A stretch of 64,000 nucleotides of DNA. Origin: Maribacter_C sp947494565 (lineage in GTDB: Bacteria; Bacteroidota; Bacteroidia; Flavobacteriales; Flavobacteriaceae). The translations under genes and the position numbers were made by a program. Below the pieces are notes generated by a model. It was not told the DNA's origin. It made no database searches and worked only from the letters and a program-made list of their open reading frames with translations. Position 1 is the first letter of the stretch. The number at the start of each line of letters is the position of its first letter. Positions 43,001-52,880 of this stretch are shown piece after piece. The stretch spans positions 558,001-622,000 of the forward strand of contig NZ_JBLFEP010000003.1 of assembly GCF_047345415.1 (NCBI RefSeq), given 5' to 3'.

Positions 43001-46000
43001 ATGAAATTCAAAAATTACGCAGTTGTTGTGCTGGCCCTATTGACTACAGGGCTCTTTGCGCAGCGCAAGAAGAAAACTGTGGCTCCAATACTATCGGAGT
43101 CGTTGTATGAATCCATGGCCTATCGCAATATCGGCCCGTTTCGAGGAGGACGTTCTACGACAGTCTCCGGCGTCCCAAATGATATTTTCACCTATTACAT
43201 GGGAGCGACTGGCGGAGGTGTTTGGAAAACCACGGATGGCGGGAACACTTGGAAGAACATTTCCGATGGGTATTTCAATACGACCGGTATCGGCGATATC
43301 ACTCCAGCACCATCCAATCCGAATATTATCTATGTGGGTACCGGCGAATCACCAGTGCGTGGGGTAAAGACCTCACACGGAGACGGCTTGTACAAGTCTA
43401 CAGATGCCGGAAAAACCTGGGTGCATCTTGGTCTAGAGCAAACGCGGCATATCAGCGATGTGTATGTGCATCCCGAGAATCCCGATAAGGTATATGTGGC
43501 CGCTCAAGGCAACCCTTGGGGACCCAACGAGGAACGCGGTGTCTACCTTTCTGAAGACGGAGGGGTGACTTGGGAGAAAATCCTTTATGTAGATGAGAAT
43601 TCCGGCATAGTAGATATGACGGTCGACCCCGATAATCCGGATTTTATGATGGTAGCTTCTTGGGAATTTTGGCGAAAACCCTGGATTGTACATAGCGGGG
43701 GTCCCGGCAGTCGCATTTATAAGACCACGGACGGCGGTAAAAATTGGAAGGAAATCACGAAAGGACTTCCAGAGCTCAAAGGAAAAATGGGTGTAGACAT
43801 TTCACCGGCAAACCCTGATATTGTTTACATCGCTATTGATGCCTTAGGAGATAAAGCAGGTGTCTATCGTTCTGAGGATGCTGGTGAAAGCTTTACGCAA
43901 ATGACCAATGATGCGACCACTTATGCACGTTCTTGGTACTATATGCACATTATTGCGGATCCGATTGATGAGGATGAGGTATGGGTCATGAACAGTTTTG
44001 CCATGAAGTCGATCGATGGGGGTAAGACTTTTAAGGGCATCAAAGGCAGTCATGTCGATCACCACGATCTATGGATCAACCCCGATAATAATGACATCAT
44101 GGTCAATGCCAATGATGGGGGAGGATCGGTTACCTTTAATGGGGGGGAGACCTGGTCGACTATGTACAATCAGCCTACAGGGCAATTTTATCGGCTGCTT
44201 ACGGATAACGGGTATCCCTATCGCATCTACTCAGGACAGCAAGATAACAGCACCATTGCAATCGACAATCGTGTTGTAGACGATGGTATAGGTGAAATGC
44301 ATTGGGACGTCATGCGGGCGGGGGAATCGTCAACCGTAGCAGTTGACCCGAACAATCCTAGATATGTGTACTCTACTTATTTTGCCAGCAATTTTGTGGA
44401 GTGGGACCGTGACATCGATAATACCCGTATGGTGATGCCCTATCCAACGCGGGTGACGGGCGAACAGCCTAAAAACTTGAAGTACCGTGCGAATTGGAAT
44501 GGGCCGGTCATCGTCTCTCCGCACAATCCGAATGTCATTTATTATGGCTCGCAATATGTAATGAAATCGGCTGACAGAGGGGTCACGTGGGAGGTGTTGA
44601 GCGAAGACCTCACTAGAAATGACAAAGCCCATCAGGGCAAAGGGGGCGAACCGATAAGCAACGAACAGATTACCGCCGAGAGTTACAACAACCTTTTCAA
44701 TATCGAAGAGTCACCATTGAAGGAAGGTGTTATCTGGGTAGGGTCTGATGATGGCTTGGTCCACCTAACTCAAGATGGAGGTAAAACATGGACTAACGTC
44801 ACCCCTGCGGGACTCAAGGAAAGTATCATTAACGTAGTCGAACCTTCTCCCCATGACCCGGCCACGGCCTATATTGCCGTTACTGGCTATAAATTGAACG
44901 ATTTCAGTCCGTATATCTTTAAAACCAATGATTACGGTGCGACTTGGACGAAAATCGTCAATGGTATTCCGGGGGATACTTTTGCTCGCAGCATTCGTGA
45001 GGATCCCGACCGTAAAGGACTGCTGTATGCCGGCACGGAAACAGGTGTTTTCGTATCCTTTGATGATGGATCGAGGTGGTTGCCCTTACAGAATAATTTG
45101 CCGGAGGTACCGATTACCGATTTACGGGTCAAGCGAAAAGACCTAGTGGTGGCCACACAAGGTAGGGCGCTATGGATTTTAGACGATTTGACACCCTTGC
45201 ATCAGATTTCCGATGAAATGGCCAAGTCGGATTACTACCTCTATAAACCCAACGATTTCAATGCCGAGCTTTCGGTGGCCTATAGTATTGATGGAGGTCT
45301 TGGGGAGAATCCCCCAGCCGGGGCGCAAATTCATTATGTGCTGAACAAGGAAGTAGCAATGAATGTGCCCATGTCCCTCGAAATTAGGAACAGTGCAGGG
45401 GCCATCGTTCATTCCGAATACTCCGATAAACCTAGAATAGGATGTGATACGTTGGTCAAACCTCAATTGAAGCGAAAGAAAGGTGCTCATCGATATTCTT
45501 GGAATATGAAAGTCGGACGCTTTGATTGCTTGACCGAACTGTATACCACCAATCGCGATTTGACAGCCTATAATGCGCCTCCGGGCAACTACTCTGTACG
45601 ATTGACCGTGGGGGAATTCAATCAAACCCAAGACTTCGAAATCAAAATCGATCCACGTATCGAAAATAGTATTCCCAATGCCGCGGAAGCCTACATAGAA
45701 CGCAATGGTATTTCCGAAGCCATCTATGGAGGAGCAACGGAAATGGCGAAAGGAGTCCGGGATTTACGAAAAATCAAACAACAATTGAATTTTGTACTCG
45801 GCGAAACCGATGATGCCAAGTTAAAAGAGCAGGGAGCAGCACTCAATGAAAAAATCGATGATTGGATTGCGAATATTTTACAGAAAGAAATGCGAACCTA
45901 CCAAAGTAACTATATGTTCGAAGCGCGTCTTTTGATCAAGTTCAAGGATTTCTTAAACCGCACCGGAAAAGGAAATCTTCCGGTCACCCAAGGTACTCGC

Positions 46001-46135
46001 GATGTCGCCAAGGACTATCTTGGGCAATGGGACGGCTTGAAATCGAGTTTACAGAACCTTAAAAACAATGATGTCATCCAATACAATACTTTGTTAGAAG
46101 AAGGCGGTCTACCCGGATTGTATTGGCCGAAATAA
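43001..46135 (+). CDS. Large exported sortilin/VPS10-like BNR propeller protein, copy 2
   Basis: The 1044-residue paralogue has a signal peptide (to LFAQ) and the shared opening YRNIGPFRGGRSTTVSGVP. Asp-box repeats include TTDGGNTW, STDAGKTW, SEDGGVTW, TTDGGKNW, SIDGGKTF, QDGGKTW. The DHHDLWINPDN and MYNQPTGQFYRLLTDN segments lie at the centre of the propeller and are kept in all copies. The C-terminal part again holds NPPAGAQIHYVL and PGNYSVRLTVG beta domains and a helical tail with conserved charged residues. It lies 29 bp after copy 1. Confidence 0.85.
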   Translation: MKFKNYAVVVLALLTTGLFAQRKKKTVAPILSESLYESMAYRNIGPFRGGRSTTVSGVPNDIFTYYMGATGGGVWKTTDGGNTWKNISDGYFNTTGIGDITPAPSNPNIIYVGTGESPVRGVKTSHGDGLYKSTDAGKTWVHLGLEQTRHISDVYVHPENPDKVYVAAQGNPWGPNEERGVYLSEDGGVTWEKILYVDENSGIVDMTVDPDNPDFMMVASWEFWRKPWIVHSGGPGSRIYKTTDGGKNWKEITKGLPELKGKMGVDISPANPDIVYIAIDALGDKAGVYRSEDAGESFTQMTNDATTYARSWYYMHIIADPIDEDEVWVMNSFAMKSIDGGKTFKGIKGSHVDHHDLWINPDNNDIMVNANDGGGSVTFNGGETWSTMYNQPTGQFYRLLTDNGYPYRIYSGQQDNSTIAIDNRVVDDGIGEMHWDVMRAGESSTVAVDPNNPRYVYSTYFASNFVEWDRDIDNTRMVMPYPTRVTGEQPKNLKYRANWNGPVIVSPHNPNVIYYGSQYVMKSADRGVTWEVLSEDLTRNDKAHQGKGGEPISNEQITAESYNNLFNIEESPLKEGVIWVGSDDGLVHLTQDGGKTWTNVTPAGLKESIINVVEPSPHDPATAYIAVTGYKLNDFSPYIFKTNDYGATWTKIVNGIPGDTFARSIREDPDRKGLLYAGTETGVFVSFDDGSRWLPLQNNLPEVPITDLRVKRKDLVVATQGRALWILDDLTPLHQISDEMAKSDYYLYKPNDFNAELSVAYSIDGGLGENPPAGAQIHYVLNKEVAMNVPMSLEIRNSAGAIVHSEYSDKPRIGCDTLVKPQLKRKKGAHRYSWNMKVGRFDCLTELYTTNRDLTAYNAPPGNYSVRLTVGEFNQTQDFEIKIDPRIENSIPNAAEAYIERNGISEAIYGGATEMAKGVRDLRKIKQQLNFVLGETDDAKLKEQGAALNEKIDDWIANILQKEMRTYQSNYMFEARLLIKFKDFLNRTGKGNLPVTQGTRDVAKDYLGQWDGLKSSLQNLKNNDVIQYNTLLEEGGLPGLYWPK

Positions 46136-46157
46136 TGAAGAATATGACCCCGAAAAA

Positions 46158-47870
46158 ATGAAACAAAACACTATGAAACATCTATATGCCACCCTATTAC
46201 TATTGTTGGTTTTACCAATAGTTCAAGGTCAAGATCGCCTGACCGGGGAGACCTTCACTACACGCTCTGAAATTCTGGCCAGAAATGGCATGGCCGCTAC
46301 GAGTCAGCCCTTAGCGACCCAAATTGCGGTGGACATCTTGAAAAAAGGAGGTAGCGCCATGGATGCTGCTATAGCGGCAAACGCTATGCTCGGACTTGTT
46401 GAACCTGCGAGCTGTGGGATTGGTGGTGATATTTTTGCGATTGTCTGGAGTGCCGAAGATCAAAAACTGTACGGATTTAATGGTAGTGGTCGTTCTCCTC
46501 AGTCCTTATCTATTGATTATTTTATCGAGAAGGAGATGAACTATGTTCCGTTCTATGGTCCCTTACCCGTCTCGGTTCCGGGTTGTGTAGATGGCTGGTT
46601 TCAATTGCACCAAAAGTTTGGCAAACTACCCATGGAGACCTTGCTGGCCCCCGCTATTGATTACGGCCGGGAAGGATTTCCTGTCTCGGAGGTCATTGCC
46701 TATGAAATGGGCTCCAATTATGAAGACCTAAAAGATCAACCTGGTTTTGCTGAAACCTATATGCCCAAAGGAAGACCACCCCAAAAAGGGGAGGTTTTTC
46801 GAAATCCCGATTTGGCCGCGACCTATGAAAAAATCGCAAAAAAAGGACGTGACGCCTTTTATAAGGGAGCTATCGCGAAGACGATAGACAACTACATGAA
46901 AAAACACGGAGGGTTTCTGTCTTATGACGATTTGGCGAAGCACAAATCGAATTGGGTAGAGCCCGTTTCGATCAATTATAGAGGGGTTGAAGTCTGGGAA
47001 CTTCCACCGAACGGTCAAGGAACGGCGGCCCTGCAAATGTTGAACCTATTGGAGGGGTTTGATATCGCTTCCATGGGTTTCGGTAGTCCAGAGTACCTTC
47101 ACGTACTCACGGAAGCCAAAAAATTGGCCTACGAAGACCGGGCTAAGTTTTATGCCGACCCTGAGTTTAATACAATCCCTATTGAAGCCTTACTCTCTGA
47201 AGCATACACATCGGAACGGAAAGCGTTGATTCAAATGGACGCGGCTGCGGATACTTACCCGGCAGGAGACATGGAAATAGAAACAGGGAATACCACATAT
47301 TTGACCGTGGCGGACAAAGAGGGCAATATGGTTTCCCTCATTCAAAGTATCTATTCGGAATTTGCTTCCGGCATGGTACCTGATGGCCTAGGTTTTGTGC
47401 TTCAAAATAGGGGGCAAATGTTCAATGTGCAAGACAAATCGCATGCCAATGCCCTTGAACCGGGCAAGCGGCCGTTTCATACCATCATTCCTGCTTTTAT
47501 TACCAAAGATGGAATGCCCTGGGTGAGCTTCGGACTCATGGGTGGTGCGGTGCAACCCCAAGGTCATGCACAGATTGTGGTGAATTTAGTGGACTTCGGT
47601 ATGAACCTGCAAGAAGCGGGTGATGCCCCGCGGATGCGACACCGAGGAAGTTCGCAACCCACAGGTTCAACAATGACCAATGGGGGCACACTGAATCTCG
47701 AGACTGGTTTTCACCCAGAAACTTTGAGAGAATTAAGAAAAAAAGGTCATCGTATCGGTTTTGGAGTTGGTATGTATGGAGGGTATCAAGCCATTGGGGT
47801 CGATTGGACTCAAAAAGTATATGCTGGGGCCTCTGAATCGAGGAAAGACGGACAGGCCTCAGGGTACTAA
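46158..47870 (+). CDS. Gamma-glutamyltransferase-family protein (Ntn hydrolase)
   Basis: The product has 570 residues from 46158, or 565 from the ATG at 46173, which better opens the signal peptide (MKHLYATL...VQGQ). The N-terminal part has the family GGSAMDAAIAANAMLGLVEP and CGIGGDIFAIVW. The self-cleavage site and nucleophile is Thr379 (GNTTYLTVADKEGNMVS). The small subunit ends with PRMRHRGSSQPTG and HRIGFG. The oxyanion-type GGAVQPQGHAQ is present. It should cleave gamma-glutamyl bonds (glutathione or peptides) in the periplasm or outside the cell. It sits between propeller copies 2 and 3. Confidence 0.92.
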   Translation: MKQNTMKHLYATLLLLLVLPIVQGQDRLTGETFTTRSEILARNGMAATSQPLATQIAVDILKKGGSAMDAAIAANAMLGLVEPASCGIGGDIFAIVWSAEDQKLYGFNGSGRSPQSLSIDYFIEKEMNYVPFYGPLPVSVPGCVDGWFQLHQKFGKLPMETLLAPAIDYGREGFPVSEVIAYEMGSNYEDLKDQPGFAETYMPKGRPPQKGEVFRNPDLAATYEKIAKKGRDAFYKGAIAKTIDNYMKKHGGFLSYDDLAKHKSNWVEPVSINYRGVEVWELPPNGQGTAALQMLNLLEGFDIASMGFGSPEYLHVLTEAKKLAYEDRAKFYADPEFNTIPIEALLSEAYTSERKALIQMDAAADTYPAGDMEIETGNTTYLTVADKEGNMVSLIQSIYSEFASGMVPDGLGFVLQNRGQMFNVQDKSHANALEPGKRPFHTIIPAFITKDGMPWVSFGLMGGAVQPQGHAQIVVNLVDFGMNLQEAGDAPRMRHRGSSQPTGSTMTNGGTLNLETGFHPETLRELRKKGHRIGFGVGMYGGYQAIGVDWTQKVYAGASESRKDGQASGY

Positions 47871-47959
47871 GGTGATGGTGCCTCATAGCTTTATGGTTGC
47901 AATAACCTATAAAGCTAGACTTTCAAACAAATACAAGTGAACTATAAACTGATTTTTTT

Positions 47960-50900
47960 ATGAGCATCAAATTCTTTTGTCTATCTTTTTTAATAAGTAT
48001 GCCATGGTTGGGCGCGCAAGATTTTTCGGCCTTCCAATACAGAACCGTTGGTCCTGAAAGAGGGGGTCGAGTCACTACGGCCACCGGAACCCATTTGCTG
48101 CCAGGCACCTTTTATCTAGGGGCATCAGGCGGGGGTGTATGGAAATCCGAGGATTATGGCACCACTTGGAACAATGTATCGGACGGCTATTTCTCCACAC
48201 CTTCGATTGGAGCTATAGAAGTGGCTGCCAACGACCCCAACATTGTCTATGTGGGCACTGGTTCGGATGGACTTCGGAGTAATGTCATTTCTGGAAAGGG
48301 TATGTATAAATCCATTGACGGAGGACAAACCTGGGAGCATATCGGTCTAAAGAACGTAGGCCAAATCGGAGCAGTGGAAATCGATCCTACCAATAGCAAC
48401 ATTGTATGGGTAGCGGCTATTGGTAATGCCTTTCGGCCGAATGCCGAACGGGGAATATATAAAACCACCGATGGAGGACAACACTGGCAAAAAATGCTGT
48501 TCCTTTCGGATGAAGTCGGTTTTTCCGATTTAGAATTATTGCCAGGAAACCCCAATGTCATTTATGCCGCCGCATGGAAAGCACAACGAAAACCATGGAC
48601 CATTATCTCAGGAGGATCAAAGGAAGAGGGCGGTATTTACAAATCCGTAAATGGAGGGGTAGACTGGATAAAATTGGAAGAAGGACTTCCTTTAGGTACC
48701 ATTGGTAAAATTGATTTGGCGGTGTCCCCGACCAATTCCAGTATTATTTGTGCCGTCATAGAAGCTCCGGAGAAGGAAAGAGGGTTTTACAAATCCATGA
48801 ATCAAGGCAAATCCTTTGAGCACCTTTCTGACAACCTTGGTCTGGTCAATCGTCCGTTCTATTACACCAATGTTGAGCTCGACCCTACCAATCCTGATAT
48901 TGTGTATTCCAACGCGAATCCTTTGTTGAAGTCCATCGATGGGGGAAAGACTTGGAAACGTATGAGCGTGCCCCACGGGGATAACCATGATATTTGGATT
49001 AATCCCAATAACCCGGATCTGTTGATTCAGGCGAACGATGGAGGAGCGAATGTCAGTTTTAATGGTGGAAAAAGCTGGTCTACACAATTCAACCAACCGA
49101 CTGCTGAACTATATCAGGTAGAAGTAGATGACCAATATCCGTACTGGTTATATGCAGGACAGCAGGATAATTATTCTACCATCGCCGTTCCAAGTTTCCC
49201 GCCGAGCGCAATTCAAAATCCAGGAACAGGTTGGATTATTAATGCCGGAGGATGCGAAACGGGCCCTGCGGTACCAAAACCCGGAGATCATACAACGGTC
49301 TATGCCAACTGCAAGGGGAGGTTTGGTGTTTTCAACAAACAAACAGGGGTCGAAAAAAGCTATTATGTGGGCGCTTCGAACATCTATGGCCATAATCCTA
49401 AAGACTTGAAATATCGCTTTCAGCGCGTGGCTCCAGTACATGTTTCCCCACATGATCCCAACACGGTATATCATGGTTCACAATACCTTCACAAAACCAT
49501 AAATGGCGGACAGATCTGGAACACCATTTCTCCGGACCTTACGGCTTTCGAACCCGATAAACAAGTGATTTCCGGAAGTCCGATTACCCGTGATATCACT
49601 GGAGAGGAGTACTACAGTACCCTATATTCCATTCGGGAATCAACAATCAAGAAGGGCCTGATCTGGACAGGTTCTAACGACGGGGTGATTTCCCTAACGA
49701 AGGATGGCGGTCAAAACTGGACGAATGTCACCCCAAAGAAATTGCCCAAAGGAGGGCGTGTAGAGTCCATCGCCCCCTCAAATCACGATGTGGCCACAGC
49801 ATATATCGCAGTTGACCGACATCTTTTAGGAGATGAACGCCCATATCTATATAAAACCAATGATTATGGTGCCCACTGGGAATTGATCAGTACCGAGACC
49901 AATGGTATTCCAGCAGATCATACGACCCGTGTACTTCGCGAAGACCCTGTTCGTAAAGGCTTGCTGTATGCCGGAACCGAATACGGCATGTTCGTTTCCT
50001 TCAATGATGGGCAAACCTGGAAAAGCTTCCAACAAAACCTTCCCGTGACACCGATAACCGACCTCAAGATATTCCGTGGTGATCTCGTACTTAGCACTAT
50101 GGGCAGGGGATTCTGGATTTTGGATGATATCACGGCCTTACGGGATATGAAGATTACCGCCCTAGACGATACCGCGCATTTATTCAAACCTGATGCTACG
50201 GTTCGATTCCGATACCCTAAGGTACGGTCGGATGATGCTTTTCCCGAGTATCCTAGAACCAGCGTATATGTCGATTATTATCTCCCACAATCGGTCGATG
50301 CTTTGAAATTGGAAATCCTAAGCGCAAAGGACGAAACCTTGGTGACCATCCTAAGCGATAGTACCGAATTGAATTCTTCCGTAACCGAAGTGGAGGATAT
50401 GAACCTAAGCGCCACCTTCCGTTACGTCAACAAAAAGTTAGGGCATCAAAAGGGAATGCATCGTTTTGCTTGGGATTTACAGCAAAAAGGGGCTTGGGAC
50501 AAGGACGCCAAGAAACGTTTTAAGAACGGGCCTATGGCGCCTCCCGGAACTTATACGGCAAAATTGACGGTGAATGGTAAAGCGTTAATGCAAAAATTCG
50601 ATATCCTTATCGATCCCAGGGTAAAGGAAGAGGGGTTGGATGAGGCGGCTATTGCCAGACAACTTGATATGCAGCGGCAGGTGATCGATTTACTTTCCCA
50701 GGCCAGAAAACTTCAAGCCGACCTAGAAAAAGAGGCCAAGTCCTTAAAAGGGAACGGCGGTCAAGAAGCCCGATTGGCGACTATCGAAGCAGCTGTAAAA
50801 AAACTAAAGAACGATAAAGGAGCGTATCCTCAACAAATGTTGGTAGCCCAAATAGCATATCTATACTACATGATTAACGGAGCAGACCAGATCATTGGAG

Positions 50901-50971
50901 CGGATGGCAGCCAGCGTTATGAACAATTGGCCACGGAATTCGAAGAATTAAAAAAACAAGTAGGAGCATAA
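47960..50971 (+). CDS. Large exported sortilin/VPS10-like BNR propeller protein, copy 3
   Basis: The 1003-residue paralogue has a signal peptide (to LGAQ) and the opening YRTVGPERGGRVTTATG. Asp boxes include SEDYGTTW, SIDGGQTW, TTDGGQHW, SVNGGVDW, SIDGGKTW, KDGGQNW. It is closer to copy 2 than to copy 1 (shared GASGGGVWK, NVSDGYFSTPSIG, HDIWINPNNPD). The C-terminal beta domain (PGTYTAKLTVNG) and helical end are kept. A distinct segment near 410-460 (GTGWIINAGGCETGPAVPK) carries a cysteine not seen in the others. It lies 89 bp after the gamma-glutamyltransferase gene. Confidence 0.85.
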   Translation: MSIKFFCLSFLISMPWLGAQDFSAFQYRTVGPERGGRVTTATGTHLLPGTFYLGASGGGVWKSEDYGTTWNNVSDGYFSTPSIGAIEVAANDPNIVYVGTGSDGLRSNVISGKGMYKSIDGGQTWEHIGLKNVGQIGAVEIDPTNSNIVWVAAIGNAFRPNAERGIYKTTDGGQHWQKMLFLSDEVGFSDLELLPGNPNVIYAAAWKAQRKPWTIISGGSKEEGGIYKSVNGGVDWIKLEEGLPLGTIGKIDLAVSPTNSSIICAVIEAPEKERGFYKSMNQGKSFEHLSDNLGLVNRPFYYTNVELDPTNPDIVYSNANPLLKSIDGGKTWKRMSVPHGDNHDIWINPNNPDLLIQANDGGANVSFNGGKSWSTQFNQPTAELYQVEVDDQYPYWLYAGQQDNYSTIAVPSFPPSAIQNPGTGWIINAGGCETGPAVPKPGDHTTVYANCKGRFGVFNKQTGVEKSYYVGASNIYGHNPKDLKYRFQRVAPVHVSPHDPNTVYHGSQYLHKTINGGQIWNTISPDLTAFEPDKQVISGSPITRDITGEEYYSTLYSIRESTIKKGLIWTGSNDGVISLTKDGGQNWTNVTPKKLPKGGRVESIAPSNHDVATAYIAVDRHLLGDERPYLYKTNDYGAHWELISTETNGIPADHTTRVLREDPVRKGLLYAGTEYGMFVSFNDGQTWKSFQQNLPVTPITDLKIFRGDLVLSTMGRGFWILDDITALRDMKITALDDTAHLFKPDATVRFRYPKVRSDDAFPEYPRTSVYVDYYLPQSVDALKLEILSAKDETLVTILSDSTELNSSVTEVEDMNLSATFRYVNKKLGHQKGMHRFAWDLQQKGAWDKDAKKRFKNGPMAPPGTYTAKLTVNGKALMQKFDILIDPRVKEEGLDEAAIARQLDMQRQVIDLLSQARKLQADLEKEAKSLKGNGGQEARLATIEAAVKKLKNDKGAYPQQMLVAQIAYLYYMINGADQIIGADGSQRYEQLATEFEELKKQVGA

Positions 50972-50997
50972 GGCGGTACTACTAAAATCTATAGCTT

Positions 50998-52875
50998 ATG
51001 AGCACACAAAAATCCATATTCCTTTTTTTCGTACTTCTTGGTCTTCAGACGGGGTTATCCCAAGAGGAGGATATTTTGTCAAAATTGGAAACGATTGCGA
51101 CTATCGATCAAAAAGTGATGATGCCCATGCGTGACGGAGTGCGTCTGGCTACGGATATCTATCGCCCGAAAACCGATGAAAAAGTACCCATCATCTTTTC
51201 TAGAACCCCTTATAATTTTAACTCGTGGGGCGATGGTGAGCGACGCACCCGAACTGCGGAACGGGCATATGAAGCGGTAAGTCGGGGGTATGCCTATGTC
51301 GTTCAAAATGAACGCGGACGGTACTTTTCGGAAGGGGAGTGGGATATTCTCGGCGTACCCTTGACCGATGGTTATGATGCATTTACTTGGATGAAAGAGC
51401 AGTCATGGTCGAACGGAAAAATCGGCACATACGGTTGTTCGTCCACAGCGGAATGGCAAATGGCAGTGGCCGCTTTGGATCATCCGGCACATGCAGCTAT
51501 GGTCCCACAAGGCTTTGGAGCGGGAGTAGGAAGCGTTGGGGATATCGTTGAGCAAGGCAATTGGTATAGAGGAGGAGCAGAACAATTGCTTTTCTTTTCA
51601 TGGTTGTACGGGGTAGAACACGACAAGTTCAAACCTCGCATTCCCGCTGGTGCTACTCAAGAAGATTTAATCCGTATTTCTAGATTTTATGATTTAGCAC
51701 CTGAAAACCCTCCTATAGACATGGCCGAGGCTTTAAGTCATTTGCCTATTCAGGATATATTAAAGAATATTCATGGAAAAAAGGAGATTTTTGACAAGAT
51801 GGTCGTACGAAAGCCGAATGATCCCCAATGGTACGAAGGTGGACTCTATCATGATACGATGGAAATAGGAATACCCAGTTTTTGGTTCGCTTCTTGGTAC
51901 GATGTTTCGATTACCCCCAACTTGACCTTATTCAATCATGTGCATAACAATTCAAAAGATGCTCGTATTCGGGATAACCAGTATCTCGTGATCGCACCGA
52001 CCTTACACTGCGCGTACACCCGTGCCACGGAGAATACCATCGTTGGGGAATTGAGTGTTGGGGATGCCCGACTCAACTACCAAGAGCAAATCTATTCTTG
52101 GTGGGATCTTTGGTTAAAAGAGGAATCCAATGACTTCAAGGAAAAAACCCCGCGTGTACAGTTTTATACCATGGGCAGTAACCAATGGCAGTCCTCTGAA
52201 CAATGGCCTCCGAAAAACGCAAAAATGAAAACCTTTTACCTTGATAGTAATGGGGATGCCAATACTTTGGTGGGTAGCGGTAAACTTACCCGAAAGCGAC
52301 CTTCAAAAGACATGCCTGATACGTTTACCTATGACCCGATGAATCCCGTATCATCTTTGGGTGGTAATGTGTGCTGTACGGGTAATGCTGTAAAAGGAGG
52401 TGCTTTTGACCAACGCATTCGCGAAGGCAGAACCGATATACTAGTCTACACGACCGAGGCCTTGGAAGAAGGAGTTGAAGTAAGCGGTTTTATTGAATCG
52501 ACCTTGTATCTTTCTTCCGATGTGAAAGACACTGATCTGACGATAAAGCTTATCGATGTGCATCCCAATGGAGAAGCCTATAATCTTGACGAAACCATAC
52601 AGCGAATACGGTACCGAGAAGGCTACGATAAAGAAGTGTTCATGGAAGAAGGAAAGGTGTACAAAGTAGACCTGACCCCCATGGCAACCAGTAACTTCTT
52701 CAAAAAAGGACATAAAATACGGATTGAGGTTTCCAGTAGTAATTTTCCGAGGTTTGCCCGAAATCTAAACACTGGAGGTAACAATTATGACGAGAGCGAA
52801 AGTGTCGTGGCCCGAAATACAATCCATCACTCGAAGGAATATCCTTCACATATCAAACTGCCGATTCGTAAATAA
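50998..52875 (+). CDS. CocE/NonD-family alpha/beta hydrolase
   Basis: The 625-residue product has a signal peptide (to GLSQ). MPMRDGVRLATDIYRP, FSRTPYN and VVQNERGRYFSEGEW are typical of the X-Pro dipeptidyl-peptidase/cocaine-esterase family. The nucleophile is Ser148 in GTYGCSST, where the usual GxSYxG becomes GCSST. A C-terminal jelly-roll (XPP-type) domain follows (VEVSGFIESTLYLSSDVKDTDL, RIEVSSSNFPRFARN). It would hydrolyse peptides or esters outside the cell. It lies 26 bp after propeller copy 3 and 5 bp before the methyltransferase gene. Confidence 0.9.
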   Translation: MSTQKSIFLFFVLLGLQTGLSQEEDILSKLETIATIDQKVMMPMRDGVRLATDIYRPKTDEKVPIIFSRTPYNFNSWGDGERRTRTAERAYEAVSRGYAYVVQNERGRYFSEGEWDILGVPLTDGYDAFTWMKEQSWSNGKIGTYGCSSTAEWQMAVAALDHPAHAAMVPQGFGAGVGSVGDIVEQGNWYRGGAEQLLFFSWLYGVEHDKFKPRIPAGATQEDLIRISRFYDLAPENPPIDMAEALSHLPIQDILKNIHGKKEIFDKMVVRKPNDPQWYEGGLYHDTMEIGIPSFWFASWYDVSITPNLTLFNHVHNNSKDARIRDNQYLVIAPTLHCAYTRATENTIVGELSVGDARLNYQEQIYSWWDLWLKEESNDFKEKTPRVQFYTMGSNQWQSSEQWPPKNAKMKTFYLDSNGDANTLVGSGKLTRKRPSKDMPDTFTYDPMNPVSSLGGNVCCTGNAVKGGAFDQRIREGRTDILVYTTEALEEGVEVSGFIESTLYLSSDVKDTDLTIKLIDVHPNGEAYNLDETIQRIRYREGYDKEVFMEEGKVYKVDLTPMATSNFFKKGHKIRIEVSSSNFPRFARNLNTGGNNYDESESVVARNTIHHSKEYPSHIKLPIRK

Positions 52876-52880
52876 GTAAT